Assembly: GCF_045629565.1 (NCBI RefSeq)
Contig: NZ_JAZQRL010000078.1
Span: 1-64,000, forward strand
From: Arcticibacter sp045629565
GTDB taxonomy: Bacteria > Bacteroidota > Bacteroidia > Sphingobacteriales > Sphingobacteriaceae
Length of the DNA stretch: 64,000 nt
Direction of reading: 5' to 3'
Positions within the stretch are counted from its first letter, which is position 1. Every line of letters starts with the position of its first letter. A model generated the notes under the pieces. The model was not told the DNA's origin, searched no databases, and saw only the letters and a list, made by a program, of their open reading frames with translations. The translations under genes and the position numbers were made by a program. Below are positions 8,821 through 17,247 of the stretch, in pieces.

Positions 8821-9255
8821 ATGAATTTAAGAGGTCTGGTATCTGTTTCGGGAAAACCGGGACTATACAAAGTTATTGGTCAGAATAAGTCGGGATTTGT
8901 TCTGGAAAGTCTGGATGAGCAGAAGGTGAAGCTTGTAGTGAATATTTCTACATCCAAGCTAGCTTCTTTGGAAGATATTACTGTCTTTGGTGAGAACGGC
9001 GACCTGAAGCTCATTGACATCTTTGAAAAAATTAAGGCAAGTGAGTCGGTTCCTGATGCTAAATCAGATGGAAAAACCTTAAGAGCATATTTCAGAGAAG
9101 TTGCCCCAGACCATGATGAGGAAAAGGTCTACGCTTCAGATATGAAGAAGATCCTGGTTTGGTATTCCATCATAAAGGAGCTTCCGCTATTTGACGAGGA
9201 GCCCACAGCGCTTCCTGCATCTGCAGAAGTTGAAGAATCTACAGAAGAGAAATAA
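8821..9255 (+). CDS. DUF5606 domain protein
   Basis: A 144-residue cytoplasmic protein of a family restricted to Bacteroidota and still of unknown function. The N-terminal 50 residues (MNLRGLVSVSGKPGLYKVI then SGFVLESLDEQKVKLVV) look like a small beta barrel, followed by a helical part around YFREVAPDHDEEKVYASDMKKIL and an acidic tail (EVEESTEEK). It starts 4 bases after the cyclophilin stop, and a strong terminator follows. The pairing with a protein-folding enzyme is the only contextual clue. Confidence 0.85.
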   Translation: MNLRGLVSVSGKPGLYKVIGQNKSGFVLESLDEQKVKLVVNISTSKLASLEDITVFGENGDLKLIDIFEKIKASESVPDAKSDGKTLRAYFREVAPDHDEEKVYASDMKKILVWYSIIKELPLFDEEPTALPASAEVEESTEEK

Positions 9256-9263
9256 AATAAAAG

Positions 9264-9287
9264 CCCGGATCTACTCCGGGTTTTTTT
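9264..9287 (+). terminator. Rho-independent terminator after the cyclophilin-DUF5606 pair
   Basis: CCCGGA (9264-9269) pairs with TCCGGG (9275-9280) over a 5-base loop and is followed by seven T residues. It starts 8 bases after the stop codon. The A-rich left flank means it may also act for the minus-strand genes that end at 9298. Confidence 0.85.
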
Positions 9288-9297
9288 GTTTCTGTAC

Positions 9298-9420
9298 TTA
9301 GAAGAAGTACATGATCGCAGCGCTGATTGCGATTCCGATTAGTATAAGGACCCAGAAGTTTTTCTGCTCCTTGTCGGGGTCAGCGCCCCTATAGCGGTAT
9401 TTTCTTGGTTTAAATTGCAT
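9298..9420 (-). CDS. Forty-residue membrane protein
   Basis: An ATG at 9420 opens a 40-codon frame ending TAA at 9298-9300. The peptide is a basic N-terminus (MQFKPRKYRYRGADPDKEQK) followed by one transmembrane helix (NFWVLILIGIAISAAIMYFF), a clear positive-inside single-span layout. It starts 20 bases after the rlmH stop on the same strand, so it is likely cotranscribed with it, and stops just before the terminator hairpin at 9264-9280. I do not recognise a named family. The clean composition and position make it more convincing than a random frame. Confidence 0.7.
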   Translation of the reverse strand: MQFKPRKYRYRGADPDKEQKNFWVLILIGIAISAAIMYFF

Positions 9421-9440
9421 CTGTCTGCTCTTTATGGTTG

Positions 9441-9914
9441 TTAATCGTGATGGTAGGGTTCGCCTTTCAAAATAGTGAATCCCCGGTAGACTTGCTCAAT
9501 GAAGAACAGGCGAACCATTTGATGAGAGAACGTCAACTTAGACAAAGATATTTTGCCGTGGGCTAACTTATAAATGTTTTCATCGAATCCATAGGGTCCG
9601 CCGACGATGAACACGAGGTTCTGAATCCCGCTGACCATCTTCTTGTTCAGGAACTCAGAAAACTGTCTGGAGGTAAATTCACTTCCTTTTTCATCGAGCA
9701 AAATAATATGATCGGTCGGGTTCAATGCCTTTTGAAGCAGTTCTGCCTCTTTTGCCTTTTGCTGATCCTCCCTTAGGTTCTTGGTGTTTTTGAGATCGGG
9801 TATTTCTATCAGATCGAATTTGATGTAATGCTTGAGTCGGCCGAGGTATTTGGTGATCCCTTCGTTTATGTATTTGTCGTCGGTTTTACCTAACACCAAA
9901 AAAGTTATTTTCAT
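9441..9914 (-). CDS. rlmH: 23S rRNA pseudouridine(1915)-N3 methyltransferase
   Basis: A 157-residue SPOUT-class methyltransferase that methylates pseudouridine 1915 in helix 69 of 23S rRNA, acting on assembled 70S ribosomes. The SAM-binding knot is visible in LVFIVGGPYGFDENIYKLA and the C-terminal FSHQMVRLFFIEQVYRGFTI plus GEPYHHD is the family signature. Length is standard. The start ATG at 9914 gives the usual MKITFLVLGKT N-terminus. The small membrane protein follows on the same strand. Confidence 0.97.
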   Translation of the reverse strand: MKITFLVLGKTDDKYINEGITKYLGRLKHYIKFDLIEIPDLKNTKNLREDQQKAKEAELLQKALNPTDHIILLDEKGSEFTSRQFSEFLNKKMVSGIQNLVFIVGGPYGFDENIYKLAHGKISLSKLTFSHQMVRLFFIEQVYRGFTILKGEPYHHD

Positions 9915-10092
9915 TAGCGTATAAATTGTTTTTTAGGGCGATGAAGCATGGTCGTCATGCTTCTCTACTTTGTGAGTTTCACCGGGATTTCGTTTCAAAA
10001 GTACTGAAATTTAAAAGTCATTGTTTCATCATAAATCGAAGCGGATTTCTGACTGTATATCAGCACTACGATTTAGTCGTTAGTATACTACC

Positions 10093-10584
10093 ATGAAAAC
10101 TATCTTTGTAATGTACTGTTTTTTACTTGTCGGTCTTAGCGCCTGTGCGCAGGATAAAGTTTCGTCCAATGAGAAGGGAAGCCGGGATACGACTGTAAAG
10201 AAAATAATGACAAGCGATATGAATTATAATAAATTAACGGCAGAAGAGGAACGCATCATTGTTCATAAAGGAACCGAATACCCTGGCACCGGCAAGTTCT
10301 TACATAACACAGAAAAAGGGACGTATATCTGCAGAAGATGTAATGCGCCCTTGTACCGCTCAGATTCAAAGTTTGATTCGCACTGTGGTTGGCCGAGTTT
10401 TGATGACGAGATAAAGGGGGCTGTGAAAAGGGTGCCTGACGTGGATGGTCAGCGAACAGAGATCGTCTGTGCAAACTGCGATGCGCATTTGGGACATGTA
10501 TTCCTGAATGAGGGTTTTACGGCGAAGAATACGCGCCATTGTGTTAATTCCGTTTCGATGGATTTTATAGCGGATTCGAAGTAG
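10093..10584 (+). CDS. msrB: Peptide-methionine (R)-S-oxide reductase, lipoprotein form
   Basis: A 163-residue MsrB that reduces methionine-R-sulfoxide in proteins. A lipoprotein signal ends in the lipobox LSAC (Cys18), so the enzyme is exported and lipid-anchored, probably repairing envelope proteins. The zinc site is formed by Cys80/Cys83 (CRRC) and Cys126/Cys129 (CANC). The catalytic cysteine is Cys150 in TRHCVNSVSMDF. Core motifs HCGWPSF and LGHVF are intact. A second ATG 117 bases inside would give a cytoplasmic form but the signal is convincing. It lies 178 bases from the divergent rlmH and 42 bases before the FabG-type gene. Confidence 0.95.
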   Translation: MKTIFVMYCFLLVGLSACAQDKVSSNEKGSRDTTVKKIMTSDMNYNKLTAEEERIIVHKGTEYPGTGKFLHNTEKGTYICRRCNAPLYRSDSKFDSHCGWPSFDDEIKGAVKRVPDVDGQRTEIVCANCDAHLGHVFLNEGFTAKNTRHCVNSVSMDFIADSK

Positions 10585-10626
10585 ATTCAAAAAAATCTCT
10601 AACTTCACAGCCGATAATTTAGTATT

Positions 10627-11370
10627 ATGAAGTTACTCGAAGGAAAAACTGCGCTAATTACCGGCGCTTCAAAAGGAATAGGCCGTAAGATCGCTGAAAA
10701 ATTCGCTGAGCATGGTGCGAATGTAGCTTTTACTTATTTGTCTTCCGTGGAGAAGGGGCTGGCTCTTGAGCAAGAATTGCAACAGGCTGGAACAAAGGTC
10801 AAGGGATATCGGTCGGATGCCTCTAAGTTTGATCAGGCTGAACAGCTTATCACGGATGTGGTTGCTGATTTTGGTGCGCTGGACATTGTGGTCAATAACG
10901 CTGGTATCACCAAAGATGGATTACTCATGCGTATGACGGAGCAACAGTGGGATGATGTGCTTGAAGTCAACTTGAAGTCTATTTTTAATGTTACTAAGGC
11001 CGCTTCTAAAATCATGATGAAGAACCGGAAAGGTGTTTTTATTAATATGAGTTCGGTTGTTGGCGTTCAGGGAAATGCCGGACAAGGAAACTATGCTGCT
11101 TCTAAAGCGGGTATTATCGGTTTTTCTAAGTCTATGGCCAAGGAGCTTGGCTCGCGCAATATCCGTACGAATGTTGTAGCCCCTGGATTTATCAAGACCG
11201 AGATGACGGACGTTCTGGATCCGAAGGTTGTTGCAGGCTGGGAGCAAAGCATTCCGATGAAGCGTGCAGGTGAGACGGACGACGTGGCTAATGTCTGTGT
11301 ATTTCTTGCATCTGACTTGAGCGCCTATGTAACGGGACAAGTTGTTGCCGTGGATGGCGGTATGCTGTAG
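10627..11370 (+). CDS. fabG: 3-oxoacyl-ACP reductase (FabG-type short-chain dehydrogenase)
   Basis: A 247-residue NADPH-dependent reductase of the SDR family that reduces beta-ketoacyl-ACP in fatty-acid elongation. The cofactor motif TGASKGIG is at residues 13-20, NNAG follows near 92, and the catalytic Ser143, Tyr156 and Lys160 have the expected spacing (SSVVG, YAASK). The C-terminal GQVVAVDGGM is typical of FabG. Other SDR functions are possible, but overall layout and length favour FabG. It stands alone between msrB and the large membrane protein rather than in a fab cluster. Confidence 0.9.
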   Translation: MKLLEGKTALITGASKGIGRKIAEKFAEHGANVAFTYLSSVEKGLALEQELQQAGTKVKGYRSDASKFDQAEQLITDVVADFGALDIVVNNAGITKDGLLMRMTEQQWDDVLEVNLKSIFNVTKAASKIMMKNRKGVFINMSSVVGVQGNAGQGNYAASKAGIIGFSKSMAKELGSRNIRTNVVAPGFIKTEMTDVLDPKVVAGWEQSIPMKRAGETDDVANVCVFLASDLSAYVTGQVVAVDGGML

Positions 11371-11448
11371 GCATTACTGATAAGATATAGGGCCGGGATA
11401 TTATCTCTGCTAATAATCAGGTTATATTTTAATGAAAATTGGCATATT

Positions 11449-11456
11449 TACATTTG
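11449..11456 (+). promoter_or_regulatory. -7 box before the VWA-like membrane protein
   Basis: TACATTTG matches TAnnTTTG and lies 22 bases before the TTG start at 11479, which supports that start. No clear -33 TTTG is seen. Confidence 0.5.
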
Positions 11457-11478
11457 GTAGTATGCCAATTTTTTTATC

Positions 11479-13548
11479 TTGGAATTTCAGATAAGTCATC
11501 TTTTATGGTTAGTGTTCAGCCTTCTCCTCGGAGTAGGTTATGCATTTTTTTTATATGCGCCAGCTAACCGGGCGACGGGCATCCCACACCGCCTGCTGTT
11601 TGTATTACGGCTTTTCAGTGTCGCTGCGATAAGCTTTCTTCTGTTTGCTCCGGAAATCAGGTCAGTTGAAAAGACGCTTGAGAAGCCTCTGATAATTTTG
11701 GCTCAGGACAACTCCGCTTCGCTGACGCTTGGCCCGGCCGATAAGACGGAACGCGTGCGATATCGTGCTTCTGTTAAAAGATTATATGAAGAACTTGCAA
11801 AAAAATATCAGGTAGATACGCTTCTGCTCGGTGACAGTGTGCGTGCGGGGCTTCGTGTTGATATGCAAGATAGAAGTACTGATATCTCTTCCCTTTTTCA
11901 AAGTGTAAGAAGTCTGTATGCCGGGAGAAACGTCGGGGCTATCATTTTAGCATCTGATGGGCTGTATAATCGGGGAGGTGATCCACTGTCTGAAGCTTTA
12001 TCCTTGAAGGCGCCTGTCTATTCCATTGCGCTTGGGGACACCAATGCGAGGAAGGATCTCCGGATATCCAATGTCAATTACAATGAGCTAATTCAGGCGG
12101 GCAATGACTTCGAGATCAACCTCCAAGTGGAGGCGTATCAAAGTAAGGGGCATCAGTCAAGGCTCTCGGTTTACAGAGAACGGGAAGTGGTATTTTCGAG
12201 GGTATTAAGTGTCAACTCAGATAATTTCCATCAGAACCTTTCGGTTGTTTTACCTGCGCAGCGTGCAGGGACAACACGGTATACTGTTCGTCTAGACACA
12301 CTACCAGATGAGGTCTCTGTTGAAAATAATATAAGTGATTTTTACATTCAGGCTCGTGATGTAAAAAAAGGTGTTCTGATTATTGCCGATGCTCCGCATC
12401 CGGATATCGGTGCTATCCGGCAATCACTTGGAATGGCGGGTGATTATGAGGTAAGTCTTGCTTATGTACAAGATCTTAAGGCTGCTGAAATCGCAAAGGC
12501 TGATCTGCTCATCTTGTATCAGTTGCCTTCCCTGAGAGAGCGTTTACATACTTTTATGGGTATGATCAAGGCTAAACCTATATTATATGTCCTGGGTGCT
12601 CAAAGTGACCTTCCTGCTTTCTCCTCCATGCAGAGCCTGCTTGACCTAAGAGCCGCAGCGGTTCCGCTTGAGGCCTCAGCGGTTATAAACTCTTCTTTCG
12701 GGGCGTTCGCTGTGCCCGACAGTTTGAATTATGCGATAGGAGGTTACGGTCCCTTGCTGGTGCCCTTCTCTGATGTTCATTACAAAGGGAATCATGATGA
12801 TTTTCTTCATCAGCAAGTTGGTAAATTCAATACCGGCAGGCCGCTTTTTAGCTTCTCTCCCGACTCTGAGCCCAGGTTCGCTGTGTTTGGCGCGGAGGGT
12901 ATCTGGCGATGGCGCCTTCAGGCTTATCTCGCTTCGGGAAATCATAACTTGATCGATGAACTTTTACGTAAGGCGATGCAATATCTGGTGGCAGATACGG
13001 ACAAACGTAGGTTCAGGGTTTATTCCTCTCAGCAGCTTTATACTACTAGTGAGCCGGTTATTATCAACGCAGAGCTGTATAATGAGGCACTTGAGCTGGT
13101 AAATAAGCCTGACGTGTCTTTAACCTTGCTTGGAGCATCCAATAGAATCTTTTCGTATCAGTTGTCGCGAACGGACAACTCGTATACACTTAATGTGGGT
13201 GTGCTGCCTGCAGGTGAATATACTTACACAGCATCTACCAAGCTAGGTAGTGTTACGCATAAGGCTGGAGGCAAGCTGCTGGTGAGAGCCAATCAGCTCG
13301 AGTTTCAGGAAGTGAAAGCGAACCATCATCTTTTCCATCAGCTCGCCATGCAGAGCGGCGGAGAGCTGTTTTATCCGCATCAGTTGGCGGAGATGGCAAG
13401 AGCAATTGATAAGAATGAAATGGTGAAAACGGTATCATATGAAGATGCCACGGTAAACGACCTGATCAATGTGAAATGGCTTTTAGGCCTTATCTGCGGA
13501 TTGATATTCTGTGAATGGTTTTTGAGAAAAAGAGGAGGTGAATTATAG
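11479..13548 (+). CDS. Large membrane protein with VWA-like and amidotransferase-like regions
   Basis: A 689-residue inner-membrane protein. Two N-terminal membrane helices (about residues 6-26 and 38-58) are followed by a VWA-like region beginning IILAQDNSASL, where DNSAS resembles the MIDAS metal site, then a beta-rich part, a region resembling class I glutamine amidotransferase folds (KKGVLIIADAPHPDIGAI, about 295-400), a second beta-rich part, and a C-terminal helix (WLLGLICGLIFCEWFLRKR). This layout is like the BatA/aerotolerance-type membrane proteins of Bacteroidota. The start is TTG; no in-frame ATG gives the first helix. The last 6 bases overlap the convergent gene's end. Function unknown, perhaps sensing or envelope maintenance. 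Confidence 0.75.
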   Translation: MEFQISHLLWLVFSLLLGVGYAFFLYAPANRATGIPHRLLFVLRLFSVAAISFLLFAPEIRSVEKTLEKPLIILAQDNSASLTLGPADKTERVRYRASVKRLYEELAKKYQVDTLLLGDSVRAGLRVDMQDRSTDISSLFQSVRSLYAGRNVGAIILASDGLYNRGGDPLSEALSLKAPVYSIALGDTNARKDLRISNVNYNELIQAGNDFEINLQVEAYQSKGHQSRLSVYREREVVFSRVLSVNSDNFHQNLSVVLPAQRAGTTRYTVRLDTLPDEVSVENNISDFYIQARDVKKGVLIIADAPHPDIGAIRQSLGMAGDYEVSLAYVQDLKAAEIAKADLLILYQLPSLRERLHTFMGMIKAKPILYVLGAQSDLPAFSSMQSLLDLRAAAVPLEASAVINSSFGAFAVPDSLNYAIGGYGPLLVPFSDVHYKGNHDDFLHQQVGKFNTGRPLFSFSPDSEPRFAVFGAEGIWRWRLQAYLASGNHNLIDELLRKAMQYLVADTDKRRFRVYSSQQLYTTSEPVIINAELYNEALELVNKPDVSLTLLGASNRIFSYQLSRTDNSYTLNVGVLPAGEYTYTASTKLGSVTHKAGGKLLVRANQLEFQEVKANHHLFHQLAMQSGGELFYPHQLAEMARAIDKNEMVKTVSYEDATVNDLINVKWLLGLICGLIFCEWFLRKRGGEL

Positions 13549-14007
13549 CGGCGCCTGATCTTCCTTCTTGAAAAGATAGAAGGATAGGCCTGCATGCTTG
13601 CTTTTCCAGTCTCCTTCGATAGTCCCTTCGAAGTTTTCGCGCCCTTTGAAGGTATAGATTGTTTGTCTTTTGTTGTTGAGGCATCTCAGGTTCCAGCTGC
13701 CGGTTTCCGAATCAATAGTCCCCGCCATCGGATGGGTTTTTCCTGATGCTGCTTCATAGCAGGTTCCCCGAACAGAAATCATTTCCGAACCTCCAGTGGT
13801 TTGAACAGGTTCCAGTATAATTTTGATGTAAGATCTCCCTTTTATTTCCCCGATATAAGTTAGTGTGGTGGTTCGTTTTAGCGGAGTGTTTTTATCCAGT
13901 ATAATGACCTCTTTTTGGGGTTCTGGTTGCTGAGCAAGCGCCAGCGACACTCCTGGAATAACCAGGGTGGCCAAGAGGGTAAAGAATATTTTATGCAATT
14001 GGTTCAA
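13543..14007 (-). CDS. Secreted protein of unknown function
   Basis: A 154-residue protein with a signal peptide (MNQLHKIFFTLLATLVIPG to about SLALAQ) and a beta-rich body: YIGEIKGRSYIKIILEPV, GTIDSETGSWNLRCL, FKGRENFEGTIEGDW. Two cysteines (in GTCYEA and LRCLN) could form a periplasmic disulphide. The strand pattern recalls small secreted proteins that record substrate-induced change, but I cannot name a family. It starts 23 bases after the DivIC-like gene stop on the same strand, so the two may be cotranscribed, and its end overlaps the convergent membrane-protein gene by 6 bases. Confidence 0.65.
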   Translation of the reverse strand: MNQLHKIFFTLLATLVIPGVSLALAQQPEPQKEVIILDKNTPLKRTTTLTYIGEIKGRSYIKIILEPVQTTGGSEMISVRGTCYEAASGKTHPMAGTIDSETGSWNLRCLNNKRQTIYTFKGRENFEGTIEGDWKSKHAGLSFYLFKKEDQAPL

Positions 14008-14029
14008 TTTGGATAAGTTCTTATTCTAG

Positions 14030-14332
14030 TTATTTCTCTAACTCTCTCTCCGGAATAATTACATATACATCCTCATTTTCCTTTTTCATGAGGTATTTCT
14101 CTCGGGCGAACTTTTCGAGCTTGGTTTGATCAGTAGTCAGCTCGCCTAAGGTCTTTTTTACTAATTCAGTTTCTTTGGTATAAAAGTCCTTCTCTTCCTG
14201 GAGCTTTCTTAACTCTGTTCGGTAGTCGTATTGAGACATCAAATCATTTCTGTCAAAAAACAGCATCCATGCTACAAAGATAGAGGCAGAAAGGAAGTAC
14301 TTATTGCTGAAAAGGTTGATGATGCGTTTCAT
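14030..14332 (-). CDS. Septum-formation initiator (DivIC/FtsB family)
   Basis: A 100-residue bitopic division protein. A short N-terminus is followed by one membrane helix (YFLSASIFVAWMLFFD) and a heptad coiled coil (RTELRKLQEEKDFYTKETELVKKTLGEL in outline), then the conserved LEKFAREKYLMKKENEDVYVI typical of FtsB/DivIC proteins, which link FtsL and FtsQ/DivIB in the divisome. ATG at 14332 is chosen: it keeps the helix near the N-terminus, and the upstream ATG at 14353 lies within the eno terminator. The -7 box ends only 7 bases upstream, implying an almost leaderless mRNA. Enolase lies upstream on the same strand, a neighbour often seen in Gram-negative genomes. Confidence 0.9.
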   Translation of the reverse strand: MKRIINLFSNKYFLSASIFVAWMLFFDRNDLMSQYDYRTELRKLQEEKDFYTKETELVKKTLGELTTDQTKLEKFAREKYLMKKENEDVYVIIPERELEK

Positions 14333-14339
14333 AGTGGTA

Positions 14340-14347
14340 CAAATATA
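14340..14347 (-). promoter_or_regulatory. -7 box for the DivIC/FtsB gene inside the eno terminator tail
   Basis: On the minus strand the T-rich tail of the eno terminator reads TATATTTG, an exact TAnnTTTG match, ending 7 bases before the ATG at 14332. If used, transcription would start at or within a few bases of the start codon. Confidence 0.55.
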
Positions 14348-14377
14348 AAACATCCCGTATGGTTTTCATACGGGATG
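14342..14377 (-). terminator. Terminator after enolase
   Basis: An 11-bp perfect stem, CATCCCGTATG with CATACGGGATG (14351-14361 and 14367-14377), with a 5-base loop. On the minus strand it is followed by TTTTATATTT. It lies 60 bases after the eno stop. Confidence 0.85.
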
Positions 14378-14436
14378 TGCATTATGAGTATTAAAACTTT
14401 ATTATCAGTACTTTACGCAAACTGATTGCGTAGTGA

Positions 14437-15729
14437 CTATTTTAAGAATTTGAAGTCTCTTCCGATGAAACGGGCAGATGCACCAAGTTCTTCTTCGATG
14501 CGGATTAGCTGATTGTATTTTGCAATCCTGTCTGAACGTGATGCAGAACCAGTCTTGATTTGACCACAGTTAAGAGCTACGGCAAGGTCAGCAATCGTGT
14601 AATCTTCAGTTTCACCTGAACGATGGCTCATCACAGATGTATAGCCGTTGTTCTGTGCAAGTGTTACTGCGTTGATCGTCTCAGACAACGAGCCAATTTG
14701 GTTTACCTTTACCAGGATAGAGTTAGCAACTCCGGTTTCGATTCCTCTCTGAAGGAACTTTACATTAGTAACGAACAAATCGTCACCTACCAGCTGGATT
14801 TTCTTGCCTAGTTCGTCTGTAAGTTTTTTCCATCCGTCCCAGTCAGTTTCAGCAAGACCATCTTCGATAGAAAGAATAGGGTATTTAGCAGCCCATTCAG
14901 CCCAGTAAGCAACCATATCGTCACTGCTAAACGTTTTGCCTGGGTTGGATTTGTAGAAACTGTATGTTTTTGTTTCTTCATTGTACATCTCAGAGCTGGC
15001 CGCATCCATCGCAATGTAAATGTCCTGACCTGGCTTGTAACCAGCAGCTTCAATTGCCTGAAGCACTGTTTCGATAGCTTCTTCGTTGCTCTGGATTTCG
15101 GGAGCAAATCCGCCTTCGTCTCCTACGTTGGTAGAGTATCCTTTTTTCTTTAAAACGGACTTTAACGTGTGGAATATTTCAGTTCCCATTCTCAATGCCT
15201 CAGAAAAAGTATCAGCGCCTACGGGCATGATCATAAATTCCTGAAAATCGATTTTGTTGTCAGCATGAGCGCCACCGTTCATGATGTTCATCATGGGAAT
15301 AGGAAGTGTGTTCGCATTAACACCGCCAATATAACGGTATAAAGGCTGGCGGCTTTCCTGCGCTGCAGCTTTTGCGACAGCGAGAGATACACCAAGGATT
15401 GCGTTTGCGCCGATAGAACCTTTGTTGTGAGTTCCATCAATATCGTTCATCAATTTATCGATAGTATTCTGATCAAATACATCAATACCCTGAAGTTCTT
15501 TAGCTAATTTTTCATTTACATTTTTAACAGCGTTTAGGACGCCTTTACCCATGTATTTGCTTTTATCGTTATCACGCAGTTCAACCGCTTCGAACTGGCC
15601 GGTAGATGCTCCTGATGGTACGGCAGCGCGCCCAAGGGTTCCGTTTTCAGTTACTACGTCTACTTCAACAGTAGGATTGCCCCTTGAGTCGAGGATTTGG
15701 CGGGCATGTACGTCTAAAATTAAGCTCAT
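14437..15729 (-). CDS. eno: Enolase
   Basis: A 430-residue phosphopyruvate hydratase that converts 2-phosphoglycerate to phosphoenolpyruvate in glycolysis; cytoplasmic dimer or octamer needing Mg2+. Family signatures are ARQILDSRGNPTVEV at the N-terminus, SGASTGQFEAVELRD, the metal ligands in YIAMDAASSE and SIEDGLAETDWDGW, LVGDDLFVTN, and SHRSGETEDYTIADLAV. All are intact and length is standard. It has its own promoter (TACTTTTG at 15805-15812) and terminator (14342-14377), fitting a highly expressed monocistronic gene. Confidence 0.99.
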   Translation of the reverse strand: MSLILDVHARQILDSRGNPTVEVDVVTENGTLGRAAVPSGASTGQFEAVELRDNDKSKYMGKGVLNAVKNVNEKLAKELQGIDVFDQNTIDKLMNDIDGTHNKGSIGANAILGVSLAVAKAAAQESRQPLYRYIGGVNANTLPIPMMNIMNGGAHADNKIDFQEFMIMPVGADTFSEALRMGTEIFHTLKSVLKKKGYSTNVGDEGGFAPEIQSNEEAIETVLQAIEAAGYKPGQDIYIAMDAASSEMYNEETKTYSFYKSNPGKTFSSDDMVAYWAEWAAKYPILSIEDGLAETDWDGWKKLTDELGKKIQLVGDDLFVTNVKFLQRGIETGVANSILVKVNQIGSLSETINAVTLAQNNGYTSVMSHRSGETEDYTIADLAVALNCGQIKTGSASRSDRIAKYNQLIRIEEELGASARFIGRDFKFLK

Positions 15730-15804
15730 TTGTTTTGTATTAGTTTATTACCGTATTGGGTTATTTTCTTCTTATATAGTTACAAAAACTATGCAGGATT
15801 AGGC

Positions 15805-15812
15805 CAAAAGTA
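15805..15812 (-). promoter_or_regulatory. Promoter of eno
   Basis: Minus-strand TACTTTTG fits TAnnTTTG. A TTTTTG lies 16 bases further upstream (plus-strand CAAAAA at 15829-15834) and can serve as the -33 element. The predicted leader is about 75 bases. Confidence 0.6.
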
Positions 15813-15866
15813 GTGTTTTTTAGAGCATCAAAAATAACTTATCTTACAATTATTTATGATTAGAAA

Positions 15867-15898
15867 CAAAAAACCCGTCAATATAAACTATTAACGGG
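15867..15898 (-). terminator. Terminator after carA
   Basis: CCCGT (15874-15878) pairs with ACGGG (15894-15898) and, after one mismatch, the stem continues for about four A-T pairs. On the minus strand it runs into six T residues. It lies 8 bases after the carA stop. Confidence 0.75.
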
Positions 15899-15905
15899 CT
15901 GTAAT

Positions 15906-17018
15906 CTATTTCGTGGTTTCAGGAATCATCATGTCGACAAACTGGTCGAACAAATAGCGTGAATCATGAGGTCCGGGAGAAGATTCAGGGTGGTATTGAA
16001 CCGAGAATGCTTTCTTTCCCTTTACACGGATACCTTCAATCGAGTTGTCATTCAGGTTCAGGTGAGTGATTTCAACCTTGTCTGAATGGCGAACGTCATC
16101 TGAAATTACGCCAAAGCCATGATTCTGCGATGTGACTTCACAGTGATCTAAGATGATATTTTTGACAGGATGGTTGAGGCCACGGTGGCCGTTCTTCATT
16201 TTCATGGTCCTGATGTCATTGGCTAACGCAAGCAGCTGATGGCCAAGACAGATTCCGAATAGCGGCTTATCCGCTGATAACGCCTGCTTGACTGTTTCAA
16301 TTGCGTAAGGCATGGAAGCCGGGTCGCCGGGACCGTTCGAGATAAAGTAACCATCGGGTGCCCATTTCTCCATTTCCTCGAATGGTGTTTTCGCAGGGAA
16401 AACCTTTGCGTAAACATCTCTATGATCGAAATTGCGGAGGATGTTCTTTTTGACCCCTAAGTCCAGAACGGCCACGCGATGTTTTGCATTCTCGTTGCCA
16501 TAATAGTAAGGTTCCTTTGTACTGACCTGAGAAGAAAGTTCCAGCCCGTCCATAGAAGGAACTGCAGCCAGCATTTTTTTTAACTCTTCAATGTCGAGTA
16601 CTTCTGATGAGATGATTGCGTTCATAGCGCCTTTGTCACGAATGTGACGGACGAGTGAACGTGTATCAACATCAGAAATGCCAACCACATTTTCTTCCTG
16701 GAAATAGTCCTGGATAGATTTGTCAGATTGCTTACGGCTGTAGGCAATGTTGAAGTTTTTACAAACGAGGCCGGCAATTTTAATATCACCTGATTCAATC
16801 TCTTCAGAATTTACTCCATAGTTTCCAATGTGTGCATTGGTGGTAACCATGATCTGTCCAAAGTATGACGGATCGGTAAAGATTTCCTGGTAACCGGTCA
16901 TTCCGGTATTAAAACAAATTTCCCCGGTTGTAGTGCCAATCTTTCCGGCAGCCTTTCCGTGGTACACAGTTCCGTCCTCAAGAAGGAGCACAGCAGGTAG
17001 TTTGATATAATTAATCAT
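15906..17018 (-). CDS. carA: Carbamoyl-phosphate synthase small subunit
   Basis: A 370-residue glutaminase subunit that supplies ammonia to the large subunit CarB for carbamoyl phosphate, feeding pyrimidine and arginine synthesis. The N-terminal CPSase domain shows TGMTGYQEIFTDPSYFGQI; the C-terminal class I amidotransferase shows GPGDPASMP, the nucleophile in LFGICLGHQLLALA and the His-Glu pair in VQYHPESSPGPHDS. All catalytic parts are present. carB is not in the window. A 64-codon ORF stops one base before its ATG (TGA-A-ATG), and the promoter lies upstream of that ORF. Confidence 0.98.
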   Translation of the reverse strand: MINYIKLPAVLLLEDGTVYHGKAAGKIGTTTGEICFNTGMTGYQEIFTDPSYFGQIMVTTNAHIGNYGVNSEEIESGDIKIAGLVCKNFNIAYSRKQSDKSIQDYFQEENVVGISDVDTRSLVRHIRDKGAMNAIISSEVLDIEELKKMLAAVPSMDGLELSSQVSTKEPYYYGNENAKHRVAVLDLGVKKNILRNFDHRDVYAKVFPAKTPFEEMEKWAPDGYFISNGPGDPASMPYAIETVKQALSADKPLFGICLGHQLLALANDIRTMKMKNGHRGLNHPVKNIILDHCEVTSQNHGFGVISDDVRHSDKVEITHLNLNDNSIEGIRVKGKKAFSVQYHPESSPGPHDSRYLFDQFVDMMIPETTK

Positions 17019-17019
17019 T

Positions 17020-17214
17020 TCAGTTTATGTCGTATAGATTTGAATTCTTGTGTTCGCTTAATGTTTCGTTTATCCACTCATAGTACAGGTATTCTGCACC
17101 TGGGCCATAAGCCAGAATGAATTCATTCTCAGCGTATCCCTTGTTTTTGATGTTTGTAAATAAATGAAACAGGTTAAAGTTCCCGAAAGATTTTCCGGAT
17201 TCAGAGTACAACAT
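17020..17214 (-). CDS. Small protein encoded just upstream of carA
   Basis: An ATG at 17214 opens a 64-codon frame whose TGA is followed by one A and then the carA ATG, an arrangement expected for translational coupling. The peptide begins MLYSESGKSFGNFNLFHLF and continues with acidic and aromatic residues (FILAYGPGAEYLYYEW). The longer frame to 17346 would overlap the panB start and its promoter, so the internal start is preferred; a TACCTTTG box at 17248-17255 lies about 34 bases upstream. I recognise no family. It could be a small structural protein or a regulatory leader for carA. Confidence 0.55.
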   Translation of the reverse strand: MLYSESGKSFGNFNLFHLFTNIKNKGYAENEFILAYGPGAEYLYYEWINETLSEHKNSNLYDIN

Positions 17215-17247
17215 ACTGAAGCAGTTCACTTCAATTTTCACAGGGGA

